From Stropharia rugosoannulata (taxonomy: Eukaryota > Basidiomycota > Agaricomycetes > Agaricales > Strophariaceae): DNA of 64,000 nucleotides. Position 1 is the stretch's first letter. The number at the start of each line of letters is the position of its first letter. The translations under genes were made by a program, and so were the position numbers. The notes under the pieces were generated by a model. That model was not told where the DNA came from, searched no databases, and saw only the letters and a list, made by a program, of their open reading frames with translations. Of the stretch, positions 12,476 to 24,806 are shown piece by piece. The DNA lies in contig JANCIK010000013.1 of NCBI GenBank assembly GCA_028532985.1, positions 1,922,001-1,986,000 of the forward strand. The letters are read 5' to 3'.

Positions 12476-13592
12476 TCAAAACGGATTATTGCTGGGGAAA
12501 ACCAGTGGCCCTTGTACTTCGTCCCTCTTGCTGACCCCACAGAGTAGCTCCACTAGAGTTAGTGCGAATGGGAAGGCTGTACCTATTAGCAGTCCAAAAA
12601 TAAATGACCGGAGGTTTTAAACGGATAGCCGTGCTGTTGTTATTTACCTGGTCCTCGACTGAAGGCAAAGAATGATTTTTGTTCGCTGTTCAGTATGGAG
12701 TGAAATATGAAGTTAGGGCGCATATACCTAGTTATTAAGTTGTCTGATACAACTACCGAGCTCTCGGAGTATTCAAAGTCTGTTGAAAGCAAAACGGTCT
12801 AATGTGAGCGAAACATCACACCCCACAAAGCAAATGGTGTGCTGCCCGGCTGTCGACACGTACCGCTCTCCAAAGAAGCCCTCACGCTGGGATGCGATGT
12901 CAGCGGCTGCTTGGGTAGGTTTGCGGCCTTCGCGGCAAGCGATCCTAGAGAGAAGGGAATTGGATAGAGGGCAAGGTCAGAACCCAGTCGCCATGCCTGA
13001 CACTTGGAGCTCACACGCACCAGCGCATATCATGCCAACAAACTTGTTTCGCTCGATGAAGCGGCGAATCAGCTCCTGGACAGACGGGTGGCTGGCCATC
13101 GTTTCAGCGCCCTTCGCGCCGCCAGGGATGACGAGCAGGTCGTATATGTCCTAAAACAAAATGTATGCATCAAAACACGAACACGAGGAAGACGACCTGC
13201 GTGGGTAATGCGGACAGTGCACAGGACAGGCGCGTCCCCCACGGTTCCCCGGGATACGTACAGGGCCACATTGAGCCAGGTCGAAGTATGCATCGGCTAC
13301 GATCTTCATTCCACGCGAGCATTGTGCGACTGGGGTGCTGCCGAGCAGCACCGCGCCCGACGTCAGGTTCATGACAAGTGCGGAGACGGTGCGCACGCCC
13401 CCGCGCACCAGGATGTCATATGTTATAGTACTGCATCGTTGGTGGGTGCGGAAGAGCGAGGTCAGCAGGTGTGCGCATTCGGAAACATGATGATGCGATG
13501 CCTCTCGCGAAACATCGCTGTATGACGGCTTACAATTCCATTTCTTCTGTGCCATCGGCGATCAAGACAAGGGCAGATGGTTGGGATGGCAT
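12476..13592 (-). CDS. DJ-1/PfpI family protein
   Basis: Seven exons give 202 residues: 13592-13534, 13430-13262, 13150-13021, 12944-12864, 12779-12728, 12658-12648 and 12582-12476. This is the usual length for DJ-1 (PARK7). Members act in oxidative-stress defence; glyoxalase and deglycase roles have been reported or debated. Visible motifs are ALVLIADGTEEME with the acidic residue before the nucleophile, RGMKIVADAYFD, DLLVIPGGAKGAETMA, the nucleophile elbow FVGMICAGSLAAK with the conserved Cys, and the tail LITSRGPGTAFPFALTLVEL. The sixth exon is only 11 nt and codes for part of SRGPG. The ATG gives the canonical MPSQPSALVLIADG start. It is transcribed away from the plus-strand gene at 15535 with about 1.9 kb between. 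Confidence 0.9.
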
Positions 13593-15534
13593 TCAAACAA
13601 TGTTGAGAAGCAGTAGGTTTTGGTGAGACGGAAGAATCGTGATGTGCGATATCCAGCCCGTCCAAGGTGTACGCGGCCCGATCATGACGACACCAAGTCG
13701 GCATTCCCCGTCGACCTTTTGCAAGTCACTTCGCTCAAGCAACTTTCTAGTCAACATTGGCATGTACAAGTATGTGATATCAAGGGAGCTCAAGAGTCAT
13801 GCCTCGGAGAGAAATCATGGTCCAAGTATTCGTGTTTGATCATCGCTTTCATCAGAATGTGTACAACACATTTTATTCGCATGGGGATGGCAAACCCTGC
13901 GCAATGTGAAACTTTTTACTCAGCAAAACACACACGCCTGTACGCGGTCAGCTCAACGTCCGACAGTAGAATTTGTCGAAATCACTTTATTGGAAACACA
14001 AGCGCATATAATCATTATTCTGTTGATTCATGGGATATCATTTTATCTACCACTGTTTCATGACAAGATAAGTCCGAGAGCTTTGATAGATTAATAGAGT
14101 GGAGGGAGATATATATTTACAAGAGCCAGTCAAGCTATGTCACGCAAATAGATCAAGTTTATAAGTCCGAACTGTTATACTTACTTACTGTCATTCAGCT
14201 CATTTATATAAAGCTGACGGCATGCTTTGTTCCATATACGGCCAACCTCCGGAGTGGTTTCTACCCCCGAGCTTAAACATATCATGATTGGCTCATGGCT
14301 TGGGGATATAGTATCTTCATCTGCTCTCATTTTCCCCCGCTGTCTCGTTGTAATTTTCTCCTCTTGGAGCTTGCTTTCATTTCCAGTACAAAGCAGCGTT
14401 GTACATTGTTACAGCGTTAGACCAAATGTACATACACTAGCACGCAAGTCAGGCTCCGTCCGGCAGGCTTGCTTATAACCAACTTATAACCAATTGTAGT
14501 CTGAAAAAAGGTATGTATAACATCATATTCCAAAAAGTATTTTATGACATTATTTTCCGAAAAGTATTCGAAGACCAAGTCCACACTCTGTGGTCGTAGG
14601 AAATTGTAGGTTTTATTGCTTGGAACCTATTTTTAGAGCAGTGTTACTACTTACAACTTGCAACTTACAGCATACAACTTATGTTACGGTACTGTGTTAG
14701 TGTGTTACATGAACTAGACGATGAATGACCCGCATCCTATAATGTTACTAGCATTGAACTTTTGATTAACCAAGTCAATTAGTGTGATGTCATTTTCTGT
14801 TTCTTTCATTAAATTCGCAGTAGTTCATTCAAAAAGAAACATGAATGGTAAATGTAGCATAAACCGCACTTGGCTGATAATATTTTGAGCATGTACACTC
14901 GGCGCTTATTCTTCTAGCAGCGCCTATTGACTCCGATTGAGAGCTGCCATCCCACATTCGCCAGTAGTAATACCTTTATGTTCCGCACTTCTCCGTTATC
15001 TCTTCTTGCGCAGTACATATTTCTCTGTTGATAGCAAAGCTCTGGATGGTTGCTCTGGTGTCGTGGGCTAGACCTCAACGTCATCGAGAGAGTGATCGAG
15101 CATGGCCGATCCGGGTCGGGGCGCCGGGCCTCGAAGCGACCCGATTCAGGTCCTATATTACGTGTGTTTTCCCCACATTACCCCACACTCATGTGCGCCT
15201 CTTGCAGCGGTTTCATTCCACGCTGTTTGGGGCCGTTTCCATGTCTTACGGGGCAGAGACGCAGCGCGTAATAGGGACAGACGTGTACACAGTACGCCAG
15301 TTGTGTGATGGAAGCAAGGAGGGGTTCTTGCGAGGTTGTTGGGATAATAGAATTCTCTAGAATAAGACCCGGCTGTGGTGCTCGCACCACCTGTTTACCC
15401 TTTCGTCGTATCGGCGTGACTCTAAATAATGCACTATATAAAGGACTCACCTTCCCATCCTTTTCTCCACCATCACCACAACCACCACCCCAGATCTACG
15501 AATCTTGCCACCGCCTTCCAGATACACAGCAGTC
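13593..15534. other. Divergent intergenic region
   Basis: This lies between the starts of the DJ-1-like gene and the HABP4-like gene. It holds both promoters. The part nearest 15535 has a TATA box (15435-15442). The middle (about 14100-15000) is AT-rich with short direct words such as ACTTACAACTTGCAACTTAC near 14648. No gene is supported. Confidence 0.45.
15435..15442 (+). promoter_or_regulatory. TATA box of the HABP4-like gene
   Basis: TATATAAA lies 93 nt before the ATG at 15535. It is followed by a C-rich, G-poor leader with CCACCATCACCACAACCACC, as is common upstream of well-expressed fungal genes. Confidence 0.6.
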
Positions 15535-16083
15535 ATGACACGCACCGCCCGCGCTGCATACCCCCGTGCGATCCTGAAGGACCGCTCCGAGTCGCGAACC
15601 GGAACATACGACATGTCGCGCAAGTCCGGCGCAGGCCAGCACAACTGGGGCAGTCTGGCCGACGAGCGCCAGCTCGAGAATGCGGCCCTCGAGGACGCTA
15701 TGTTCGACGAAGAGGAGGCCGCAGAAACCTCTGCTGCCGGGGACCTCTCCTCGAGCGTGAGCTCCGTACAATGTAAGTATATGCCATCTGTCAAATAGCA
15801 TATATGCTGACTGTCAGCCTTACCGTAGCTGCCAGCCCCCCGTCCAAGCCTGCGATGCCACGCAGTGTCAGCAGCGGCATGACCGCGGAAGAGCTGCAAC
15901 AGGCTCGCCAATTCAGGAAGAACGCGCTCAAGACTACGAACGCGGGAGGTATGCAACCCATCTTGTTTAGTGTAACTATATGCTTATGCACAACGTTGTC
16001 TACCAGAAATCGACCTAACTGCCATCGCACGCACCTCGTCGGCAGTATCTTCTGCCCAGCCAGTGGGTGCACCCCAACAGTAA
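15535..16083 (+). CDS. Stm1/HABP4-like small RNA- or ribosome-binding protein
   Basis: Three exons (15535-15772, then about 15829-15948 and 16009-16083) give a small hydrophilic protein of about 145 residues. The start MTRTARAAYPRAILKDRSES and the later motif KSGAGQHNWGSLADE resemble the HABP4/PAI-RBP1 domain and the small yeast proteins Stf2/Tma10 (MTRT start, GSGKGNWG core), which bind ribosomes or RNA or protect cells in stress. The middle is acidic (MFDEEEAAETS). The C-terminus reads LKTTNAGEIDLTAIARTSSA. A clear TATA box and a long C-rich leader suggest strong expression. The exact orthologue is not certain. Confidence 0.7.
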
Positions 16084-17304
16084 TTTATGATTCAGTAATC
16101 GCAACTCGAAGCACCTTCATATCAATCACACAATCATGTTGTAACCTCAGCACTCCAGCCGATGTATTTGTAGAAAACCCCTTGCATGCAATTAAATCAT
16201 CCATTCAGTCAGTAGACCTTATGTTTCCTTGAACCTATGCCGTAGTCCTTGCGTTTTTCGATCGCCATTCAGCATGCGAACGTTTGCTGTTCCTAATTTG
16301 CCTCGCAGAGTCATTGGATATTTAAGCAAAGGTGAGAAGGAGAAGCGCGGCGCCTACAGGGACGATATTGTCCCCAACTGCCAGACTAAACCCGCACATC
16401 AGCGGCGAAGTCCCTTGGAGGTCGTGTGACTCGACACACATAGTCGCGTGAGCCCCATTTACCGCGTATTCAATTGTAGCATTGTCTGCCCCGTACTCGA
16501 GTTTTGGAAGCCCAGAAGCTCAGCCTCGACCATAAGGAAGTTCCTCTTAACATCTGATAGTCTAAGGTCTACGCTGGTCTACGACATGCTGCCCTTGAAG
16601 GCAACGCGGGAGACCTAACGCTGCATATATGGAAGGCTTACACGCCTATACATAGAGACTTCATACCGCCAATGTCAATCCAGTCGGATCTAGAATACCC
16701 TTTCGGCTGGACGTCCACGGCACTATCCAGCCTTTCTGGAAGGGCTGCGCACTCCAGCATTCTGTGAATGATCTGAACTCACCCTGAGTAGAAGTAGAAG
16801 TCCTCGTTGTGTCGTGCGATGTCGTCATCCAACCAACACGAACCACCCATCCGGCGGAACCACTGAGGTGCTCGAATCGTTATCAGAAGTATTTTGAACA
16901 TGAATACATGCCTCAATTACGTCCTGGAAACTAATAATGGTGGAGCCCAACTTGCGTGTATGCGTCAAAAAGATGAGAAGAGCCAGCGAAAGCGCATGTT
17001 GACCAATTATATGCATGGAAGTATCGGGAGTGCATTGAAAGAAAGGACTTTATGATCAAGTGTTGATTAAGTGCATATATGCGTGCCAAACCTAAAATGT
17101 AACCTTGAGTGATAGGTAGCTAGACTTCATCTTGCGCATAATTCGTGGAAACATGCATATACACGCGTATTATATGATGATATCCATTCGATCTGTACTG
17201 ACTAAGATAGGGAACATGATTATAAGCGAGTGTGTTAAAGCAGACATAAAGATCACCATGAAACATAGCGGAATACTGCGCTCCAGTCGGTGAGCGAGAG
17301 GGAT
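16084..17304. other. Intergenic, convergent 3' ends
   Basis: 1.2 kb between the HABP4-like stop and the Dus1 stop. There are only short, motif-free open frames on either strand. No repeat or RNA structure stood out. Confidence 0.45.
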
Positions 17305-19054
17305 CTAAGCGGGTATGGAAAGCTGAGCGGATGGCATGGAGGGTGCGGCGGTGTCTGGCACTATGCGCGGCCTTTTGGTGTCTTCAGCGCCCTCTGGTGC
17401 TTCATCCAAGAGACGTTTTGTTTTGGCTGGCGAATCGGTTGAAAGTTCGTCATTGGCAGCTTGTGCAAGAGCTTTTTTGAATGTCAGTGATATAGCGATA
17501 ATTAAACAAAACAGCAGCTGACCGTATGCTTTCTTCTGCTCCTGAGAAGGTCTGAAGTATGGCTGGGCTAACCAATGGGGCATAGTCTGGAGCCCTGTGA
17601 TGGGCTCAATGCCGACGAGATCCTTCAGTGGCGTGCCCGCGGCAGCCTTTTCGTCACGCTGGTATTCGCATATAAATGAAGTGGAGCAAACCAACAGGAA
17701 ACGGGAAAACGCACCTCCATCCGCTCCTTCATCTCATTGACGACATCGACATATGCTTGTATGCACTCTGTCATTTTCTTCGGGCTTATCCTGACCTTAC
17801 CCAACTTCTCCCGCAAGTCTTGCTCTTTGATTAGCCCCGGTCGCATGATCTTGAACAGATGACCCTTTATCCCGCTGACAGAGGTGGTGGTTTTCAGGCC
17901 CTTCACAATCTCGAGGTACTCGAGGGCGAGATCAACATGTCGCGGATGGCGGATCAGAATTTGTTCGTCCGAGTGGTACGTCGGTGAATCAATGGGGTGT
18001 TCAATACCTGCAAAGAGCGCCGGATTGTAAAGCTGCCCCTCAGCGCTCATGACGGCATCAGCACCAGTTTCCCTGAGACATGCTTCAATATCAGCTTGAT
18101 AGAGGATGTTCCCATTGGCGAAAACGGGGACGGATACAGCCTCCTTTACAGCTTTAATTTTGCTCCAATCAGCCAGTCCCTGCGTGAAGTGTGAGTCACG
18201 CAGCGTAAGAAAATGCAGGGTCATACCGTAATTTGCCCTCTTTGCTCCCGTAGCCGCCCATGACAAGTCAAAATTTGTGCACCCGCCCGCTCCAGCATCT
18301 TTGCATACTCTACAGTTTTCTCAACTGTAGGGAAGACTCTGAATTTGGCCGTAACTGGTATTGAAAGGTTGACATGAAGTGTGTTGACTTGTGTAATTGA
18401 GTCAAAGACCACATATGCGAGCCATAGGAATTAACTTACTCAATTTGTAAATCAAATCCCAGTCGTCCTGTAAGAAAGACCCGTATCGACCCCGTTTGGC
18501 TATATCCTGAGGGCACCCAAGGTTCAAGTCCACCGCATCGCAGTGTTTTTCAACCACTTTTGCAGATGTTAGTAGTTGATCGGGGTCGTTGGCGCAGAAT
18601 TGCACTATTAGCGGTCTGTCGGTTGCTGGGTCTCCCTCTTCGCCGGATATTAGATCGAAGTTAGCATTGCGGTATGTCTTGTTGGTGTCATCGACAAAGA
18701 TCTGGCTTTCGCGGCATGTTTAGACGCATATATTCAGGGTATTAGACGGGCAGACCTTGGCATTGATCATTGGCGAATAGATGACCTGTAGAAAGCAAAC
18801 AGTCAACACTGGTACGGTTTACACAGAAGAAAAGCGTACTTGAGCTCCATATCTTCTAGACAGCCGCCTCCAAGCCTGATTGGATCGGTGAATGTTCAAA
18901 CATATGCGCAAAACTCAAGAAAACGCACTAGCTCACTCTGGTCAACCATCGGTGCGACGATGTACTTCGGACTGCCGAGCACGTTCCTGTAGAAGTCGTA
19001 TCCGCTCAGCTTTGTCGACGATGATGTGCCCACATGCGCAGATTCTGGTTGCAT
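17305..19054 (-). CDS. DUS1: tRNA-dihydrouridine synthase, Dus1 type
   Basis: A flavin enzyme that reduces uridine 16/17 in the D-loop of cytosolic tRNAs. The TIM-barrel start is clear: [20 protein letters not shown] (split by an intron after SEL), then [10 protein letters not shown] and [15 protein letters not shown]. The catalytic cysteine sits in [23 protein letters not shown]- and tRNA-binding parts follow: [34 protein letters not shown] and [19 protein letters not shown]. The C-terminal extension is basic with KRPR. At least eight exons are needed. I placed the start at 19054 (MQPESAHVG), shortly before the core; in-frame ATG 19228 is also possible and would add 58 residues. The stop is TAG 17305-17307. 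Confidence 0.9.
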
Positions 19055-19480
19055 GATTGCTCGTAAGGAGGCGCGGAACGCGCTGAGTATGCCTGTAATT
19101 TTGACGGTCGGCCGGAACGATCCCGGAAGAAAAGCGGACGCCTTTGTTTGGTCCTGGGGGCACCTTTGTTTGCCGACATTTTTTCGTTTGCCGAAATTGC
19201 CACTTGACTCTTGCCTCTTGACCGTCATCTCGACAGCCAAAATGGGGGCTTCGCGTTGCTTAACCTCTCCGTCTCTTGCATGACAGGCAAACCTGATTTG
19301 AATTCACCTTATGTCGCTCAAAATGCATCACTGGTACCTACATGATGTGTCGCTCACAACAGTGGTTTGGACTGCATATATGCGCCTTTTTACGGACGCG
19401 GTCACTGCCAGCATCGTCTGGGCCTCAACATAATCTTTGCAACTTGAAGCGACAAGACCCTCGCGCAATTATAACTTCAA
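19055..19480. other. Dus1 upstream / TPR-CHAT downstream spacer
   Basis: A short spacer between two minus-strand genes. It would hold the Dus1 promoter and the 3' UTR of the TPR-CHAT gene. If Dus1 starts at 19228, its first 174 nt are coding. Confidence 0.4.
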
Positions 19481-22400
19481 CTACATGCCTAAGTGTATAA
19501 ATGGAACCCAGCGCCGAAATGGAACACCCTTCGACCGCAACGTCTTGACTGCTTCGTGAAGAGCTAGCGCGGAATTACTAACATTCGGCAGCTGAGCGAC
19601 GTTCCCATCAGGACTACGATAAAGCTCCTCGTAAAAGGCATCGGCCACTGTAGGGCCATCTTCGTCCGCTATTTTCCTATAATGCCACAGGATCAATCCT
19701 GGCAGCCTCATCTCGTTGGTCTTATCACTTACCACATAGTTGCAACAACTTTGCGGAAACCAGTGAAAAGGATACTCGCTCCTAGACTCATAGCTTCATC
19801 GGGAAGGGTTTCATCTCCCATCGCTGTCTCGCACGCGCAAAGAAAAGCCAACAATCCATTGGATAGTGGCTCCTGTATCACTCTGGAAAGAGGCAGTTCT
19901 CCGTCGTCAACAAGAAGGGCACTATCGAGTGGGTTTAGCCTATCTTGTTTCCCATGACATGCAAAGTGCGCTATTGATGTGTTACGGAGCTCGAATAACA
20001 CTTGATCAGCGAGCGCTGGCGCCCCTGGTACTCCTAATCTCGTCAAGAAATCCGTTGGTATTCTGGCCTCGATTTTCTGGAGTTCTGCTCGGGCAGAAAA
20101 CAGTCTCCTTGTGTCCACAACGGCCAACATTTTGAAGTCCTGTTTTGCTTTTGCTTCGGGTCCGCTGCGAGATAACAATCCTACAGTCGGTGTATATGAT
20201 GATATAACGACATCACCGACGCATTTTTGGCCTTCTTTTTCGTAACAGCCAGCAGCATGAACAGGAAGAAAGCTAAATAGCCCAGTTGGACACCATATTA
20301 AACGTGTATGCATCTCCGAATTCTGCGGCGATCATTTATTCCGTGATCACTTATCTGGTTTCAATAAAATCTCACCTGCCTGCCAATGTACTCGATAACC
20401 AGGCTAACGACTTCGCTCCAAAGTATTCCGAGAACGTGCTTAAACACGTCGTCGGAAGGCACAGTATTGACGCCTCGTCTCTTCGCCCCTAGTCTGTCGT
20501 GGCCCAAGTCATCGAACTGGAGACTCTCCCCCTCCTCTACTAATGAGCGTGCTACTGTAGGACTTGAAGCTGCCGACTGTGTCATTTTCACAAGTTTGCT
20601 TAATGCGCTGTTACATAGCTTGGACGACAGAGGAATGTGGTGAATTGTTGTGGATGACATCACGATGCAGTCGCTGGCTTTGTCACTAGGAACCAAAAAC
20701 GCTACCGGATGGTTCCTTATGGCGCCTTGTAACGACGATACTCGGAGCGGTTTCAAGAAATTTTCAAACCTTGGTATATTTCGAACTTCGTCGAGCCCTT
20801 CTAGCCACTGTCTACTGAGCTGTTCAAGTCGGACTGCTTCCTCCTCCAAGGACATCTTCGCCTTGTTATCAAGGGTGTCGACAACCGTAGAGCGGTGGGA
20901 ACTGTGGTCCAATTCACTGGCAACAATCTTTAGTCGTTGGCCTAACTCTTCCGCAACGACGCAGAGCTCTTCGAATGGCGATCGGAGCTGTAAAGCCTGA
21001 GACCAGAAGACAGCCCGCCCTGCCTCCAGATATTCGATCGCCTTATCTAACCTACCGAACTTTATAGCATAATGAGCGGCCTTCCGAGCTAGCCCATCAC
21101 TACCTGCGCTTAACACTTCTCGGCGCGAATTCATGTCGAGGTTAAAAGCAGCAAGCTGGGGAATTACTTCCAACACTGCATCATAGGCTTCGAATGCCGT
21201 TGAATGTTGGCTTGTATCTGCATAAGACGCCCAGGTTCTCGCAAGCAGGAAACGCGAATACACAGGAAATTGAATGTTTTGCCAAGATGAAGAAAATATG
21301 GACATGGCTCGGTCAAGATGTTCTGACTTTCTGGAAGCAGCTACTAGATGTGCATGACAAAGCAGCTTTCCTAATCCTTCGAGGCTTAGAACCAAGTTTG
21401 GGTGTGCTTGCGGGTATAGATCTATCACCTTCTCATACAGCGCAAGTGCTTCTGAGAAGTCGTCATCGTGACCCACGCATTCAAAACGGGTGGATAATGC
21501 AACTGCAAGATTATGGAAGAGTCCAAGTTGTTTTTCCTTCTGTGACTCCAGGGCTTCCCGGTGCAAGTTGATTGCCCGGTCCAAATCGCTCTGGCTGCCA
21601 TCCACGTTAAATAGGTTGAGGAGCGCCCTTGCAAGATTGGTGAGGGCGATGTACCGTTTTGGGTGATGTATGTCCTGTACAGTGAGCACCTCGCTGAGTA
21701 GATCAATGGACCGCACTAGGTCTCCTTTCCTATCGCTTGCACCATACCGCGCTAGTAATGCCAACGCCAAATTTGTGAGCGACTGGAGTCTTTCTGGGTG
21801 CCTTGTTGGACGAAGATCAATCGCCTCCCCGTGTAACGCAATAGCCTCTTCCAAGTCTCCCTTCTGGCCTCCCCGACTAAACCTTTCTAGCAATACAGAT
21901 GCCAGACTGTTTAGAGAGTTTCCGCGATGTGGATGCGACTTATCACGAAGTTCCAGTGCTTGTCTGTGGATAGAAATGCATTGCTGAAGATTGTCTGGCT
22001 GACCTTCCTGACTATATTGTGCCCATAACGCGTTTCCGAGAGTGGTCAGAACTGCTGATCTGTACACGTGGGACGTCGTCTGGAGAGAAAGAGCTTCCTT
22101 GCTCAGTGATACCGATCTCTCAAGGTCGTTTCCTTGTCGCTTGCCTTCCAGGAACCTGGTCCACAGGGCAGACGCAAGATTGAGCAAAAAACCTGATCTA
22201 TTCCTTGAAATGGTTGCTGTGTGATGAGCAAGTGCTTCTTCTAGCAAGCATATAGCATCATCAAGATCATTTGGACTATGGATGATCTCATATAGTGTTA
22301 GCAGAGATGACCCATAGTTATTCAATACGTCTAGCCGCTCAGGGTCGTCAGCTGATTGGAGAGTCAAAGCCTCTTTATACAGGCTAATTGCTTCATTGAG

Positions 22401-23924
22401 GTCGGCAACCTGAGAACCACTATGTTCAGATGAAGCGGTAAGTGCGGATGCGAGGCAACTAAGACACTTTGGACGTGCAGGATGGGAGGGCTCGACAAGA
22501 TCGAAAAGCTGTCTGTTCAGAGAAAGAGCTTCATGTGTATCCTCTTCGTTCCCGAACCGCTCGTATCTGATTAAAAGTGCAGCTCCAAGGTTCATTAGAT
22601 AGTTAATCTGCTCTGGACGGGAAATTGGCTGCAGTTCCATGACCTCCCGAAGCAAGCAGATAGCTTCTTCCAGATCCCGCAGTTGACTATTTTGTATGTA
22701 TCTGGTGTACAGCACAGTTGACAAGTCGATAAGGGTGCTAGCGCGATCTGAATCTGGAGGGAGTCGCAAATCAAGAACCTGTCTATGCAGCAGGATTGCA
22801 TCGTCGAGGTCCTTCTGGTAACCGTCGGCCTTTTCAAACGACGTGAACAGGTCAGATGCAAGATGAGATAGGATCGCTGCGCGGTTGTGATACGAGTCTG
22901 GACAAAGCTCTACGGCCTCTCTAAGCAAAGAAATAGACTCGAGAAGATGGGAGCGTAAGCTCGTCTTCTGGAACTGGGTCTGTAAAGCGCGTGCAAGGTT
23001 GTATGAAGCTGCAAAGTATTTCTCGTTCTGGATCGGAATGTCGGCGATTCCCTGTCTGTAGAGCTCAATGGCGGAAAGCAGATCCTGTATATTTTTCCCC
23101 TTTAAAAATTGCTCCTGGAAGTCTCCAGCAGCACGAAGCAGATATGTCACTTTCTCCTCAGGTGTTTCAGGCTCTTCAGGTGAGTGCATATTTATAAAAT
23201 ATTCCATGGCTTTTTCAAGGTCTTCCCGCCGGCCAATGGTGAGAAACCGGATGGAGAGAAGATTGCACAAGTAATGGGCTGCATATGAATAAAGCCAGCC
23301 TTTCTCTGGAACTTCCAATTTAATGGCGTGTCCTAGATGCGAAATTGCGTCGTTCAAGTCGTTGACTTGGGAGTGGTGATGAAACCGGAAAGAGAGGGCT
23401 TCAGCAATGGTCGTTAATATAGCCATCTGTCGATGTACTGTCTGCTTTGTCATGTTGTTTAGCGGAAGCTGCAAGATCGAAATTACTTTTTCCAGAGTCT
23501 GAATGAAACTTAGCTTTCCAACACTAGCTAATGTTGTCGCAGCGTTCTTTGTCTTGCTGTCTAGTTCATGCTCGGACATAGTGTCCTCTGGCTTTGGTAA
23601 AGCTGTCAAAAAATGCAGCCTTTTTGTAAGGATTAAACTTACAGCAATGAGCGCAGCTTCTTGGGGTAGTTCATCAAAATCATATAAAAGGTCGAGCATC
23701 TCTTCCAGGTCACTCGTTCCATTTGTGTAAAGAAAGCGAAGACCAAAGGCACTGGCTATCAACTTCATAATTTCGCCCTTTTGCTTTGCTTGTTTGACAT
23801 CCTGATAGTTGAGCTGTAGAAGTTGCCTTAGAGCACTATCAACCTCAGCTAGTAACCTCGGCGTTTTTCTGCACTCTGCCATGAGACGGATGGCCGAGTT
23901 GATTTTCTGAGACTGCGGAGTCAT
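19481..23924 (-). CDS. TPR-CHAT domain protein
   Basis: Three exons (23924-20376, 20322-19733, 19676-19481) give 1,444 residues; the first exon alone codes for 1,183. Residues about 180-900 are a long array of degenerate TPR/SEL1-like units, each about 45-50 residues, with the recurring phrases DLEEAI or DLDDAI, LHREAL or LYKEAL and L.NLASALWTRF. The C-terminal 300 residues form a CHAT domain (Caspase HetF Associated with TPRs): LIWCPTGLFSFLPVHAAG, the catalytic His in IAHFACHGKQD, the catalytic Cys in LAFLCACETAMGDETLPDE, then GFRKVVATMWKIADEDGPT and RRWVPFIHLGM. Both dyad residues are present, so a caspase-like peptidase is plausible. CHAT proteins are abundant in Agaricomycetes but substrates are mostly unknown. 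Bacterial TPR-CHAT relatives cleave partners on activation. No nearby candidate substrate stands out. Confidence 0.92.
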
Positions 23925-24806
23925 ATCTTTAAAATAAGTTGTTTAAAAGTTGAGCCCATTTCCCCACGATCTCAGAAAATTTACTTAACTACTAGCTTCC
24001 AATGATTCCCCCTGGTCCTGTCTGTCAAACAGAGACATGGTTTCCACTCCACTTGTTACAGGTTTCGAATGTACTTTGAGCTTGGATTGTTGAGAAAAAT
24101 ATACTTCTTCCTGCTCAAGCTATTGGGATGAAAGTAGAGCACAGGCGTAGTGCAGGTAGAAAATTGTCAGGCGAATTCTCAGGGAAGTGAGCCACACCCG
24201 GGATGCATGGGAATTGCAGATTAATTGTACCGATGGCAACAAATCCGTGGGAATCGGGCCTCCAGACTTCCCACGAATTCATATTTCATCGCACTGCACC
24301 AAGACCCTTGGCGCTGAGTCTACCTTGAATCGCCACTTTGACAGGTTACTACAGTCTGCTACAGCCTTCCACCGCATGAGGACCTATCAGGATGTGCTAC
24401 TACCCCTGCGTTTTACTTTCCGTTTATTTACTATAAGCAGGCACTAGGCCTAGGCTGGCCTCAGATGCTCTGACTTCCACCCATCGCATACTACATGGCA
24501 GTGGCAATGGCCTACGAGTGATTGGACGGCAACAGTAAAGCTGTCAGTCGCTATCAAGTGGGGCGAGATAACGGTCTGAATCGCAAACATGCTGCGTATA
24601 CCTTTGCGATGTGGTTACGACGATACATCATACTACATATCAGCTCTGCTTTCCTGCGTACTGCGGCTCTAACATTTAAAACTTTACCTTATATATATGT
24701 TTTTAGGCTTCGGCCGCAGCGGCTATAGGTGCATCCAAAGCTGTGACGTATCCCCATGGATTTATCACTCGACGATGCCCTGCCTCGACCTGCTGACTTG
24801 AAATGA
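23925..24806. other. Divergent intergenic region
   Basis: 880 nt between the starts of the TPR-CHAT gene and membrane family M copy 1. It carries both promoters. No gene or repeat is supported. Confidence 0.45.

Noticed and set aside
13004..13525. Plus-strand open frame of 173 codons
   Set aside because: It overlaps DJ-1 exons in antisense and has no family motif.
15028..15360. Plus-strand open frame of 110 codons in front of the HABP4-like gene
   Set aside because: It lies in the promoter upstream of the TATA box and has no motif or splice partner.
18531..18545. GGTTCAAGTCC resembling a tRNA B box
   Set aside because: It lies inside the Dus1 coding exon at the catalytic Cys motif on the other strand, and no A box or cloverleaf fits around it.
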